Of a stretch of DNA of 64,000 bases, positions 25,989 to 34,677 are shown piece by piece. This stretch comes from Thermoguttaceae bacterium (GTDB lineage Bacteria > Planctomycetota > Planctomycetia > Pirellulales > Thermoguttaceae). A program made the position numbers and the translations under genes. The stretch is from the NCBI GenBank assembly GCA_025060325.1, contig JANXBW010000025.1, forward strand, positions 1-64,000, read 5' to 3'. The notes beneath the pieces are model-generated. The model ran no database searches. It had not been told where the DNA came from and saw nothing but the letters and a program-made list of their open reading frames with translations. How positions within the stretch are numbered: position 1 is the first letter of the stretch; each line of letters starts with the position of its first letter.

Positions 25989-26478
25989 GAGGGCAAAAAC
26001 GCTGATACGAGGCATAAACTTAGCTAAGGTCGCCGGCCGCCAAGGACACTGTCGCCGGGAATCGCCCATTTAATACTTTTGACTGGAGAGTCTCCCTCAA
26101 AAGTCTGAAGGCCAAGGGCTTGTCGCAAATCATTTGTCAACAAATGACGAGGTCCGCTTGCCTTCGGGGGCACCGGTCTTGGCTCCAGACCCTGGAAAAA
26201 TCGCCGCCACGAGGCTCTTTTCTCAGAAGGGAATCACACGATGGCGTTGATGACGTGTGGCGGCGTGAGGGGCCATTGAGAATTGGCCACCGGGGACCCT
26301 CTTTTGCTCGAGATAGCTTTGGGTGGGAATCTTTGGTCCCTAAGAAAAGGGAGTTTTTAGACCACAGGTGGCTCTGCTTGAAAAATAAGCGAAAAGGTCT
26401 CCGCCGGCTGGAAGGCCGCTTGTTGACGAAAGCTCGCCCTGGGCGGACGGGAAAGTGCGGTTCTTAGACCGCTTCATC
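25989..26478. other. 490-bp convergent intergenic region with two hairpins
   Basis: It lies between the ends of the GH99-like gene and the REC-HATPase gene. A hairpin at 26076-26103 pairs CTTTTGA with TCAAAAG around an inner GGAGA/TCTCC. A second at 26130-26147 pairs TCATTTG with CAAATGA. Both may end transcription, yet neither has a clean T run on either strand. Confidence 0.4.
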
Positions 26479-27447
26479 CTAGGAAGCTTGCTCGCAGGAG
26501 GCCTCGCTCTTGGCCGACTCGCAGACCTCGCTAGTGGACGAAGACTCCCCGGTCTTTTCTTGGCGATTGGCGTACTTGATGAGCGTGACTTCGTTGCCGG
26601 TTTCGTTGTAAATTACTTCGTCCATAAAGGTCTTCATCAGGAGCAGCCCGCGGCCGCTTGCCTTCTCTAAGTTGGCGGGGTCGGTTGGGTCGGGAAGGGA
26701 ATTCGGGTCAAATCCCGGTCCTTCGTCGCGGATCACAAATTTGGCCATATCCCGGGCAAGCCGCGCTCGGACATGAATCCGCCGGTGGCAATAAGGCGGG
26801 GTCCGCATCCGTTCCTGTATGAGCCGATAATAAGCCTCGTCATCCTCCCCGCGAAGCTCAGAACCCACCTGCAAATTACCATGGTATAGTGCATTGGCCA
26901 AGGCTTCTTCCAAGGCGACACCAACACGGGTTCGCTCTGCCTCGTCGCCAAGGCCTAACGTCTCCATAATCTGCTGGAGGTAGTTGATCAGTGGAGCGAT
27001 CAATGCCGAATTGTTTTCAAGCTCGAAGGTGCATTCATTGCAGGTCATGCATTCCATTAGCCGCACTTGCCGTTGCTGGCTACTGGAGACGGCGAGCACG
27101 TTGCGAACCGTAGCCAGCATCCGTCGGGCAAGCGAGCGTTTGGGTACGTAGCTTGCTGCCCCCCGCTGAAGAGCCTGGACGACAATTTCTTCGCTGCCGC
27201 GAGAGCTAATCAGGATCACCGGCACATGGGGGTACCGGTCGCGGATTTCCCCGACCAGCTCCAGGCCGTCCATTTCCGGCATAATCAGATCGGTGACCAC
27301 CACGTCCGGCACTTGGATGGCCATCTTATCGAGTGCTTCTCGGCCGTGGACGGCGTAGTCAATCTGCAAATCCTCGTCCGCTTCCAGATATTGACCGACA
27401 AGGTGCCTATCGACGGCCGAATCATCGACGACTAACACACGCGGCAT
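26479..27447 (-). CDS. Response regulator with C-terminal GHKL ATPase domain (REC-HATPase, copy 1)
   Basis: A 322-residue signalling protein. Residues 1-120 form a receiver domain with acidic pair D8-D9, phospho-acceptor D53 (VVTDLIMPEMDG) and K103. Residues about 130-165 form a helical linker with a CxxCxxC motif (C133, C136, C139). Residues 170-292 form an RsbW/SpoIIAB-type HATPase domain with N-box EEALANALYHGN (180-191), DEGPGFD (241-247) and GRGLLLM (265-271). The tail is Ser/Glu-rich. The fold suggests a kinase or anti-sigma-type ATPase switched by phosphorylation. An ATG at 27483 is possible, but 27447 has AGGAG seven bases upstream and starts exactly at the receiver. It is a paralogue of the next gene. 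Confidence 0.88.
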   Translation of the reverse strand: MPRVLVVDDSAVDRHLVGQYLEADEDLQIDYAVHGREALDKMAIQVPDVVVTDLIMPEMDGLELVGEIRDRYPHVPVILISSRGSEEIVVQALQRGAASYVPKRSLARRMLATVRNVLAVSSSQQRQVRLMECMTCNECTFELENNSALIAPLINYLQQIMETLGLGDEAERTRVGVALEEALANALYHGNLQVGSELRGEDDEAYYRLIQERMRTPPYCHRRIHVRARLARDMAKFVIRDEGPGFDPNSLPDPTDPANLEKASGRGLLLMKTFMDEVIYNETGNEVTLIKYANRQEKTGESSSTSEVCESAKSEASCEQAS

Positions 27448-27711
27448 GGAGCGACTCCTGTTTGGGCAGATGTTTGCCCACATTATTAAGGGGTTCGCCC
27501 CCGACGGCGCCTAGTTGCCCCGATCGGGATTGCGCCAGTCCGAAAAGGCCTTTTTCCCACGGTTCTTCAAACGGACTTTTCCAAAGCTGTAGACCCACCG
27601 CCCGGCAGACCGGAACGCCTCGAGCGGCGCTTAGGGAAGTGTTGCTATCTACACCCACCGACAGCTACCCCTACGCAGCCGCTTGGTGGCAACAAACTTC
27701 CCCAAAATCCA

Positions 27712-28644
27712 TTATTGTTGCACAGAAGTAGCGCCAGCGGGGACGCGTTCCCGACGCTTAATCAGAAGCACCTCGTTGCCCTTTTGGTTATACTTCACTT
27801 CATCCATAAATGTCCTCATCAATGCCAGGCCTCGCCCCCGATCGGCGTCAAGCGCCCCTAAATCGGTCGGTTTTGGCACCGAGTCTGGATCAAACCCGGG
27901 ACCTTCGTCGCGCACGAGGAAACGAACCTCCTCACGGGTAAGAATCGCTTGCAAGAACACCCGCCGATCCTTGTAGGGAGCTTGCTGCCGCCGTGGCTCC
28001 ACCAGTGCTTGCTGCTTTTCAAGCTCGGTGGCCTCGCGAATCCGCTGCACTTCCTCCGGCGCTAGCTCCAGATTCCCGTGAAGAATCGCATTAAGCAGTG
28101 CCTCCCGAAGCGCAATCCCGATGCGAAGTCGCCCAGTAAAGTCGCTAAACTCAAGCCCTTCCACCATCTGCTGCACTAAGTCCACAAGGGGGTCGACAAG
28201 GCTTAAGTCGTTATCAAGCTGGAAGCGAAACTCAGTGAGCTCCAGGCACTGGATGAGTCGGGCATAGTTTTGCTCCGCTCGCGCTAGATTCAGCACGTTT
28301 TCCATTGTTTGGAGGAGCTTCTCCGTAAGCCGAGACTTGGGCACATAGCCGGCGGCTCCGCGCTCCAAAGCCTCCACAGCCAGCGCCTCGCTGCCATAGG
28401 CCGTGATAAGAATCACGGGGATATCCGGATGATGAGTCCGCATCGCCGTGACCAGTTCTAACCCATCCATGACGGGCATATTGAGGTCCGTGACCACAAG
28501 ATCGGGATTAGTCTCGGCCACCCGCGCTAAAGCTTCCTCCCCATTGGCAGCATCATAAACCCGCCAATCAGAATGTGAGCGCAGGTATTCGCACAAAAGC
28601 TTCCGTTCGATGGGCGAGTCGTCCACAATTAGAACACTCGGCAT
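27712..28644 (-). CDS. Response regulator with C-terminal GHKL ATPase domain (REC-HATPase, copy 2)
   Basis: A 310-residue paralogue of the downstream gene with the same architecture. The receiver has D8-D9, D53 (VTDLNMPVMDG) and K103. The helical linker keeps only one Cys (C133) of the CxxCxxC motif seen in copy 1. The HATPase has REALLNAILHGN (180-191), DEGPGFD (246-252) and GRGLALM (270-276). A charged stretch (200-226) separates N-box and G1 box. The start at 28644 follows a G-rich ribosome site and fits the receiver boundary; an ATG-like start further upstream would add an unrelated tail. It lies between copy 1 and the hybrid kinase on the same strand, so a shared phosphorelay is plausible. 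Confidence 0.88.
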   Translation of the reverse strand: MPSVLIVDDSPIERKLLCEYLRSHSDWRVYDAANGEEALARVAETNPDLVVTDLNMPVMDGLELVTAMRTHHPDIPVILITAYGSEALAVEALERGAAGYVPKSRLTEKLLQTMENVLNLARAEQNYARLIQCLELTEFRFQLDNDLSLVDPLVDLVQQMVEGLEFSDFTGRLRIGIALREALLNAILHGNLELAPEEVQRIREATELEKQQALVEPRRQQAPYKDRRVFLQAILTREEVRFLVRDEGPGFDPDSVPKPTDLGALDADRGRGLALMRTFMDEVKYNQKGNEVLLIKRRERVPAGATSVQQ

Positions 28645-28988
28645 GTCCCCCCACCTTTCCTCGTCGAAAAGGTTCAGACTTTGCAACTTTCTTACCAACC
28701 AGTAGGACTTGTTAGAAACGTACGGATGTGGCTCTGCAAGCTGTCGCCTGCGTCTGCGGAGACTTAGAGCCTCCCTACGTCACCCCCCAAATCCGCCTTC
28801 CAACCGAAAGGGTAGCTCTTGCGAAATCTAGGCGGCTTGCCGCCGCCCCGTTGTGGGCTAACCGCCAGCACGAAGGCCCGAAGCTCAAGGCGCATCGATG
28901 CCCCCTTTATGGTGGTTTTTTTGGCTTAAACCTCCATCAATAAACGAAGACCCCGCCGGCCACAACTCTTTAGCAGCCTGGTACGTGC
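28645..28988. other. 344-bp spacer between REC-HATPase copy 2 and hybrid kinase
   Basis: No gene or clear hairpin is seen. The length suggests that copy 2 can have its own promoter, so the three signalling genes need not form one transcript. Confidence 0.4.
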
Positions 28989-31900
28989 TTAAGGCCGGAA
29001 CTGACTTTGAAGATACGACTGAAGGAAGCTCCGCAAACGCTCGGTGTCCTGCTTGACCAGGGCAAAAAGCTCTTCAGCTCCGTCGAAGAGACCGTCCCGC
29101 CCCATTTTCTCAAGCTCAAAGCACCGGTTAAAGAGCTCCGTTGGCCCGAAATATCGGATCGAGCCTTTCAGCGTGTGCGCATAAAGCCGCAAATTCTTCG
29201 CATTTTTCTCGGAAATAGCCTTTTCAATCTCGTTCAGGAGGCGCGGCGTATCTTCGACCACCGCCTCACACACCACGCGGAGAAGCTCCGTGTCACCCCG
29301 CACAGACCGAAGCGCTTCCTGCAGACTGAATTCGGGCCAAGGTGATGGCTCTGGCTGGCCGGATTTGGGAGCAGGGGGCTCCATTTTCGGTTCTCCGCTC
29401 GGTTGAGCCGGTTGGCCAAGATCCGAAGCTCCTCCGCCGACTGGGACCGCTTGCCCGCTCGGAGGCTGGAACGAGGGAGCTGGTTCCCCGTTTTGGGCGC
29501 CTCCCCCTTGCGGCCTTCCTACCGAGAGAGCCTGCTCCGCTTGCACGCCTGCGCTCAGCGCTGCCTGAAAGATGGGGGAGTCGGCGGGTACGGCCTCCCC
29601 TGGGGGCTTGTCGGAAGATTCACCCCCGAGGACTAACGCCCCGTCCTTCGGGCCTAAAGGCTGCACGGGGGTAGGGTGCTGGCCGGATTGAGCCTCAGAC
29701 GCCTGGGAAGCAAGCGCGGATACTTCGGCCGCGGGGCGGACGGGGAAAGCGGCCGTCAATAACTCAAGCTTCTCGAACAAAAGCTCCGGCCGGATCGGCT
29801 TGCCAACGTAGTCGTCCATGCCGGCTGCCAGGCAGCGTTCGCGATCACCCTTCAGGGCATGGGCCGTCATAGCCAAAATGGGCACATGCTTGCCAGTGCG
29901 GCGCTCGAGGGCGCGGATGGCCTCGGTTGCTTCGAAGCCGTCCATCTCCGGCATCTGCACGTCCATCAGGATAAGGTCGAAATGTTCTTTCTGATAAATC
30001 TGGACTGCCTCTAGGCCATTGCTAGCCACGACCACTTCGTGCCCCCAGCGGTGGAGCATGCCGACGGCCAACTTCTGATTGATGAGACTATCTTCCACAA
30101 GGAGGACTCGCAACGGACGGCGGGGAACGCGGCGGAAGATCTCCACGCTCTCGCGGCGGTCTTCCACCGGCTCTACCCCAAGTGCCATGATGATCGCGTC
30201 CAGCAGCTCAGATTGTTTCACCGGTTTTAACAAATAGGCGGACACCCCCAGGCTTTCCACATGGCGGAGGTCTTCCGGCCGTTCACCCGAAGACAGCATC
30301 ATGATCACCGTGCTGCCTAGCTTTTTGTCCTGTTTGATGATCCGCACCAACTCGTAGCCATCCTGACCAGGCATGTTGACATCGGTGATCACAAGCGGAA
30401 TGGAGTTCCCCGCGCGCTCCGCATCAACAAGGATAGCAAGGGCCTGCTCAACGCTTTCGGCCAAGATGGGCTGCATTTCCCAGCTTTCGAGGATTTCCCC
30501 TAAAATCCGGCGGTTAGTCGCGTTGTCGTCAACAACTAAAACGCGCAGGCCCCGGAGGAGCGGAGGAATCACCAAGTGTGGCTCTTCCTTCTCCTCAGGC
30601 GAGAGACCAAGCCGGACGGTGAAGTGGAAGGTACTTCCCACGTTGGGTGTGCTTTCTACCCAGATGCGGCCCCCCATCGCCTCCACTAAGCGGCGGCTAA
30701 TGGCAAGCCCCAAGCCCGTTCCGCCGTAACGCCTCCGCCGAGTGGTATCCCCTTGCTCGAAGGCTTCAAAGATCTTGTGGATTTTGTCGGGAGAAATCCC
30801 GATACCTGTATCCCGGACTTTAAAGTGGAGAATCACATGACCGTTGACAAAGCCTTCTGGCTCGACGGTAAGTTCGACCTCGCCCCTTTCGGTAAACTTG
30901 ATGGCGTTGCTTACCAAGTTGACAATAACTTGCCGCAGCCGGGTGTTATCCCCCACTACCCCGACGGGCACGCCGCGACGGAGATGACACGCGATTTCCA
31001 AGCCCTTTTGATGTGCCCGGATAGCCAGCCAGCGCATCGTGTCCTGAACGGTCTCGTGAAGATCGAAAGGCTCCTCTTCTAGCGTCAGCCGGCCGGCTTC
31101 AATCTTGGAAAAGTCAAGAATGTCGTTGATAAGGGCCTCCAGCGTTTCGCCCGACTCCTTGATAGCCAGCAGATAATCGCGTTGTTCCTTGGTTACCGGG
31201 CCATCAAGAAGCAGCCGCGCCATGTTGACGATCGCATTGAGCGGATTGCGGATCTCATGGCTCATATTGGCCAAGAAGGTGCTCTTGGCCTGGCTTGCGC
31301 TTTCGGCAGCTTCTTTGGCCGCGCGGAGGGCCTCGGCCGCCTTTCTTCGCTCGGTGATATCTCGCGAGATTCCAAATGTGCCAACGATCTGTCCACGCTC
31401 GTCAAGAAGCGGCAATTTTGTCGTACTCATCCAGCAGGAGCGGCCATCCCGCCAGATAACCCGCTCCTCTTTGTCCACAATGGGAAGGCCAGTGTCCATC
31501 ACACGAAGCTCATCGCGGCGAGCCTCGACGGCATATTCCGGCGCAAAAAAGTCAAAATCGGTCTTTCCTAAAGCTTGGGCCGGGTCGTCTAGACCAATGC
31601 TGCGGGCAAGGGCTTTGTTGATCCGCAGGTAGCGACCTTCGCGGTCCTTGAAGTAGATGGCATGTGGGAGGTGATCCATCAAGGCATGCAGAAGGTATCG
31701 TTCGTGCTCCAAGGCGGCCTGGGCTTCCCGCTGGGCCGTCACATCCCAAAAGACCACCTGGGTACCGACGATCTTGCCTTCCGCATCCCGGACTGGCGAT
31801 TTCATCACGTGGACAAACCGTCGCCGCCCATCCTGGATATTTTCCTCCTCGCATTCGAAAAGTTGGCCGCTTTCGACCACCCAGCGGTCATCTGCGCGGT

Positions 31901-33308
31901 ACTTGTCGGCAAGCTCGGCCGGGTATAGGTCGTAGTCGGTCTTGCCTTTTAGCTCTTCGAGACTCTTGCCCACCAACCGACAGAAGGATTGATTGGCAAA
32001 GGTGAATCGCCCCTCGAGATCTTTCCGTAAGACATGAACCGGCAGATTTTCGACGAGGGACGAGTATAGCGCCTGCGAATCGCGGAGGTCTTGCTCGACG
32101 ATCTTGCGGCGTTCAATTTCGGCTTCGAGCGACTCCTTTGCCCGCCGAAGGTCAGCGGCCCGTTGGGCCACCAACTCTTCGACCCGAGCAGTTCGCGTGA
32201 CCAAAGAGCTGACATAGGCGGCCGCGAACAGGCTCAGAGAAAGCCCGGCAGCCAGCACGACCCACGGCGGCAGGAAGACACTCCGTAGCTCGTACAAGTC
32301 GGTGGGAGTGCAAAGGATCGTCCACGGCATACCGGGGGTGGCTAAGCGTTCCGCCCGATAGAGCCGGGCTTCCAGGGCCTCGGCTTGAACGGACCGAGGG
32401 ACAAACGGGCGGCTTCGCAGCGAACATGTTTCCCAAGCAAGGAGGGCCGAACCACACTCTGGCGGATCGTCGTACGCAGAGACATCGATCCCGCAAGCCG
32501 GCAGGCCGGCCAGCGCTTCCCGCAGGGCCTCACTGACATCGACCACCACGCCCGCAAACCCGAGGAGTCCCTTTCGCCTTTCGGCGGGGAGAGTTCCCGG
32601 CTGGCCCCGGCGGTAAACAGGCCAGAGAATCAGCTCCCAGTCGTTTACTTCCTGGGAGAGTTTTTCGGACGGAGCAAGTAGACAAAACCGGAGGGCGGTC
32701 GGCTCGTTGCCCTCTGCTGCGGCCCAAAGCTTCTGGGCCACCTTAGTCGAGGCCCCAAGATCCAGCCCCATCGGCAGCCGGATGGCCCCCGGCGGCTCGA
32801 CGATGGCAATGGGGAAATACTCCGGCCGGTTGCCCGCCCGCCTCAATTGCCCATCCGGACCCCACTCGGAAATTTCATACAAAGCTTGCAGCTCGGCTTG
32901 CTGGGATTGCTCGTGTACCCGGCGTTGGCTAGGTCCGATTCGGGGGATCCAGCAAGCTGCTTGTCGCTCTTTACAACTTGTCAGAAGGGGTCCCACAAAA
33001 GCGACAAATTCTTCCCGGGAAACCTCCACTGAGGCTTGGAAAAGCCCGCCCAAGCTGAGGGCGGCTTCCAAGTTATGTCGCAGCCGGTCGTCCACAGCCC
33101 GGAGGCGAAGCTGCGAGTCGCCCTCGAATTGCGCCCGCAATAGCCTATCGTAATGCCGAGAAAGACCTACCCAACTTCCAATACTGATGGCGCCACCCAG
33201 GATTAAGACGACAACAAGCGCCACACTCCCCCAGGAGCGGTGTCGCAAGGCTAACAGGGCATACAGCGACGCCGTTGACTCTTTATCAACCCAGGCTTGA
33301 GAGACCAT
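28989..33308 (-). CDS. Multi-domain hybrid sensor histidine kinase (CHASE-PAS-PAS-HisKA-HATPase-REC-REC-HPt)
   Basis: A 1439-residue inner-membrane sensor. Membrane helices at about 27-49 and 346-370 enclose an extracytoplasmic CHASE-like domain. Then come a coiled segment (375-408), PAS 1 (410-530) and PAS 2 (535-655). The HisKA phospho-acceptor is H684 in SHEIRNPLN, where Asn replaces the usual Thr. The HATPase has an N-box at 793-804, DTGIG (833-837) and GGTGLGL (862-868). REC 1 has D976 and REC 2 has D1116. A Pro/Gly/Ser-rich linker of about 130 residues (1195-1325) leads to an HPt domain with H1378 (AHTLKGS). This makes a complete His-Asp-His relay able to feed the two REC-HATPase proteins encoded downstream. 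The ATG has a GAGGAGG unusually far upstream. Confidence 0.93.
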   Translation of the reverse strand: MVSQAWVDKESTASLYALLALRHRSWGSVALVVVLILGGAISIGSWVGLSRHYDRLLRAQFEGDSQLRLRAVDDRLRHNLEAALSLGGLFQASVEVSREEFVAFVGPLLTSCKERQAACWIPRIGPSQRRVHEQSQQAELQALYEISEWGPDGQLRRAGNRPEYFPIAIVEPPGAIRLPMGLDLGASTKVAQKLWAAAEGNEPTALRFCLLAPSEKLSQEVNDWELILWPVYRRGQPGTLPAERRKGLLGFAGVVVDVSEALREALAGLPACGIDVSAYDDPPECGSALLAWETCSLRSRPFVPRSVQAEALEARLYRAERLATPGMPWTILCTPTDLYELRSVFLPPWVVLAAGLSLSLFAAAYVSSLVTRTARVEELVAQRAADLRRAKESLEAEIERRKIVEQDLRDSQALYSSLVENLPVHVLRKDLEGRFTFANQSFCRLVGKSLEELKGKTDYDLYPAELADKYRADDRWVVESGQLFECEEENIQDGRRRFVHVMKSPVRDAEGKIVGTQVVFWDVTAQREAQAALEHERYLLHALMDHLPHAIYFKDREGRYLRINKALARSIGLDDPAQALGKTDFDFFAPEYAVEARRDELRVMDTGLPIVDKEERVIWRDGRSCWMSTTKLPLLDERGQIVGTFGISRDITERRKAAEALRAAKEAAESASQAKSTFLANMSHEIRNPLNAIVNMARLLLDGPVTKEQRDYLLAIKESGETLEALINDILDFSKIEAGRLTLEEEPFDLHETVQDTMRWLAIRAHQKGLEIACHLRRGVPVGVVGDNTRLRQVIVNLVSNAIKFTERGEVELTVEPEGFVNGHVILHFKVRDTGIGISPDKIHKIFEAFEQGDTTRRRRYGGTGLGLAISRRLVEAMGGRIWVESTPNVGSTFHFTVRLGLSPEEKEEPHLVIPPLLRGLRVLVVDDNATNRRILGEILESWEMQPILAESVEQALAILVDAERAGNSIPLVITDVNMPGQDGYELVRIIKQDKKLGSTVIMMLSSGERPEDLRHVESLGVSAYLLKPVKQSELLDAIIMALGVEPVEDRRESVEIFRRVPRRPLRVLLVEDSLINQKLAVGMLHRWGHEVVVASNGLEAVQIYQKEHFDLILMDVQMPEMDGFEATEAIRALERRTGKHVPILAMTAHALKGDRERCLAAGMDDYVGKPIRPELLFEKLELLTAAFPVRPAAEVSALASQASEAQSGQHPTPVQPLGPKDGALVLGGESSDKPPGEAVPADSPIFQAALSAGVQAEQALSVGRPQGGGAQNGEPAPSFQPPSGQAVPVGGGASDLGQPAQPSGEPKMEPPAPKSGQPEPSPWPEFSLQEALRSVRGDTELLRVVCEAVVEDTPRLLNEIEKAISEKNAKNLRLYAHTLKGSIRYFGPTELFNRCFELEKMGRDGLFDGAEELFALVKQDTERLRSFLQSYLQSQFRP

Positions 33309-34677
33309 AGGGAGAACAAATTGACCCTCCTCGCGAGTAGATAAGCGGGAATGATGGCAGCAAACTTGTCAGAAACCCGTTCCCCCGGCCCCAATGGCCG
33401 AGAAGATGACCCACCCTAAGCGAACCGAAACTTAACAACGAAAGACGACTGCAATTTCGATATGTAATCCATCCCTTCAGCATACCTAATTGTCTGGGCC
33501 TACACAAGCAAAGGCCAGGGGCCAGCGCGGATAAAGCCCGTGCGCGGGGAAAAGTCTCCCAGGTTCTCAAAAAAACCGGAGGCGTACTTGTCCGGCCAAT
33601 CTTTCGTCGATTTGCCCCCATCTCCGCGGCCAAAGTGCGGCTGTTTGGATCCGGGGGCTCAGCTTTTTCGTTCCGGGCGGCCCCCGTTTGCACAGCTTGC
33701 AGAATCGTCGCGTGCCGAGGCGGACAGCCGAGCTGCCGGCGGACTTTACGTAAGCCTTTTTTGAGACTTTGCGGTACCACCCTTTGTAAACGCGCCCGGA
33801 TGTGGGGAGGGCCCAGGTTCCCCACTTGGCGGCGGGACCGCTGGCCACGACCTGACTTGCTTACGATGTCTGATGGACAGGCGGGCCAATCCGGTGGGTC
33901 ACGGTAGGGTCTTTAAGCCGAACGTCTTAAAGCGAATTGGCCTGACAAAAATCTGGCCCAACAAATGCCCACGGTGTTGTGGCCTGTGCCGGCGTGGCGA
34001 ACAAATTCCGCGATATGCCTTGTCTTGTCGTAAGTTTCGCACCCTATGCTCGTCCGGCGGCTTTACTGAGTTCCCAGGGCAATTGGGATGGACGAAGACA
34101 TCCGCCTTTCCCGTTTTCCAAGAGGACTTATTCCTCGGCTGGGTGGTCCGGAGCATGTTCCGCTTTTGGCGGTGTGGTGCCGGGGCACATCCCCACACCG
34201 GCCAAGGCTGGTCAGTTCCCGGCAATCCTTGCGATATTTCGGACGACTTCAAAGCGCAAATTTCCGGCATCACGCAAGCTACCCTTGGACCCCTCACTCA
34301 AGATGAGAGGGCGCCCCGAAAACCCTCGGTTTACACTGGCCTTTCAAACTTGATTTGCTAGGTGGACCATTTGGCCAGTCAACGGGTCCCTCGGCAAACT
34401 CGAAGACCACAATTCCTGGCCAAAGCAATCGCCGGCCGGCAGCTTATTTGAGGGGGCAAGCTCCTGGAATCTAAAATCGAGGTGGATGAGCACACAGTAG
34501 CGGAGCCGGGGATACCCCCGGTTATATGGCGCCATACCTGCAGCGCGATAATTTCTAGGTTTTCCAGAGCTTCGCTCTTCGGGCCATTGGCGCCTTTTTT
34601 GCACCGGAATCCACGTGCCCTTCTCCTTTAGACGGCGGAAGCAGGTAAAGCGCACGCTTAGCGAAGGCGAAGCAAAA
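33309..34677. other. 1.37-kb divergent gene-free region
   Basis: It separates the hybrid kinase and the DUF4175-like gene and must contain both promoters. Small open frames exist but resemble no family and lack good starts. One hairpin, GTGGGGA/TCCCCAC with a GC-rich 10-base loop, lies at 33802-33825. I see no other supported element. Confidence 0.45.

Noticed and set aside
33286-33825. 179-codon minus-strand frame upstream of the hybrid kinase
   Set aside because: Overlaps the kinase start, is Arg/Leu/Gly-rich with no motif; probably non-coding.
33873-34361. 162-codon plus-strand frame upstream of the DUF4175-like gene
   Set aside because: Contains scattered Cys but no ordered zinc motif, no good start, and two other frames are also open there.
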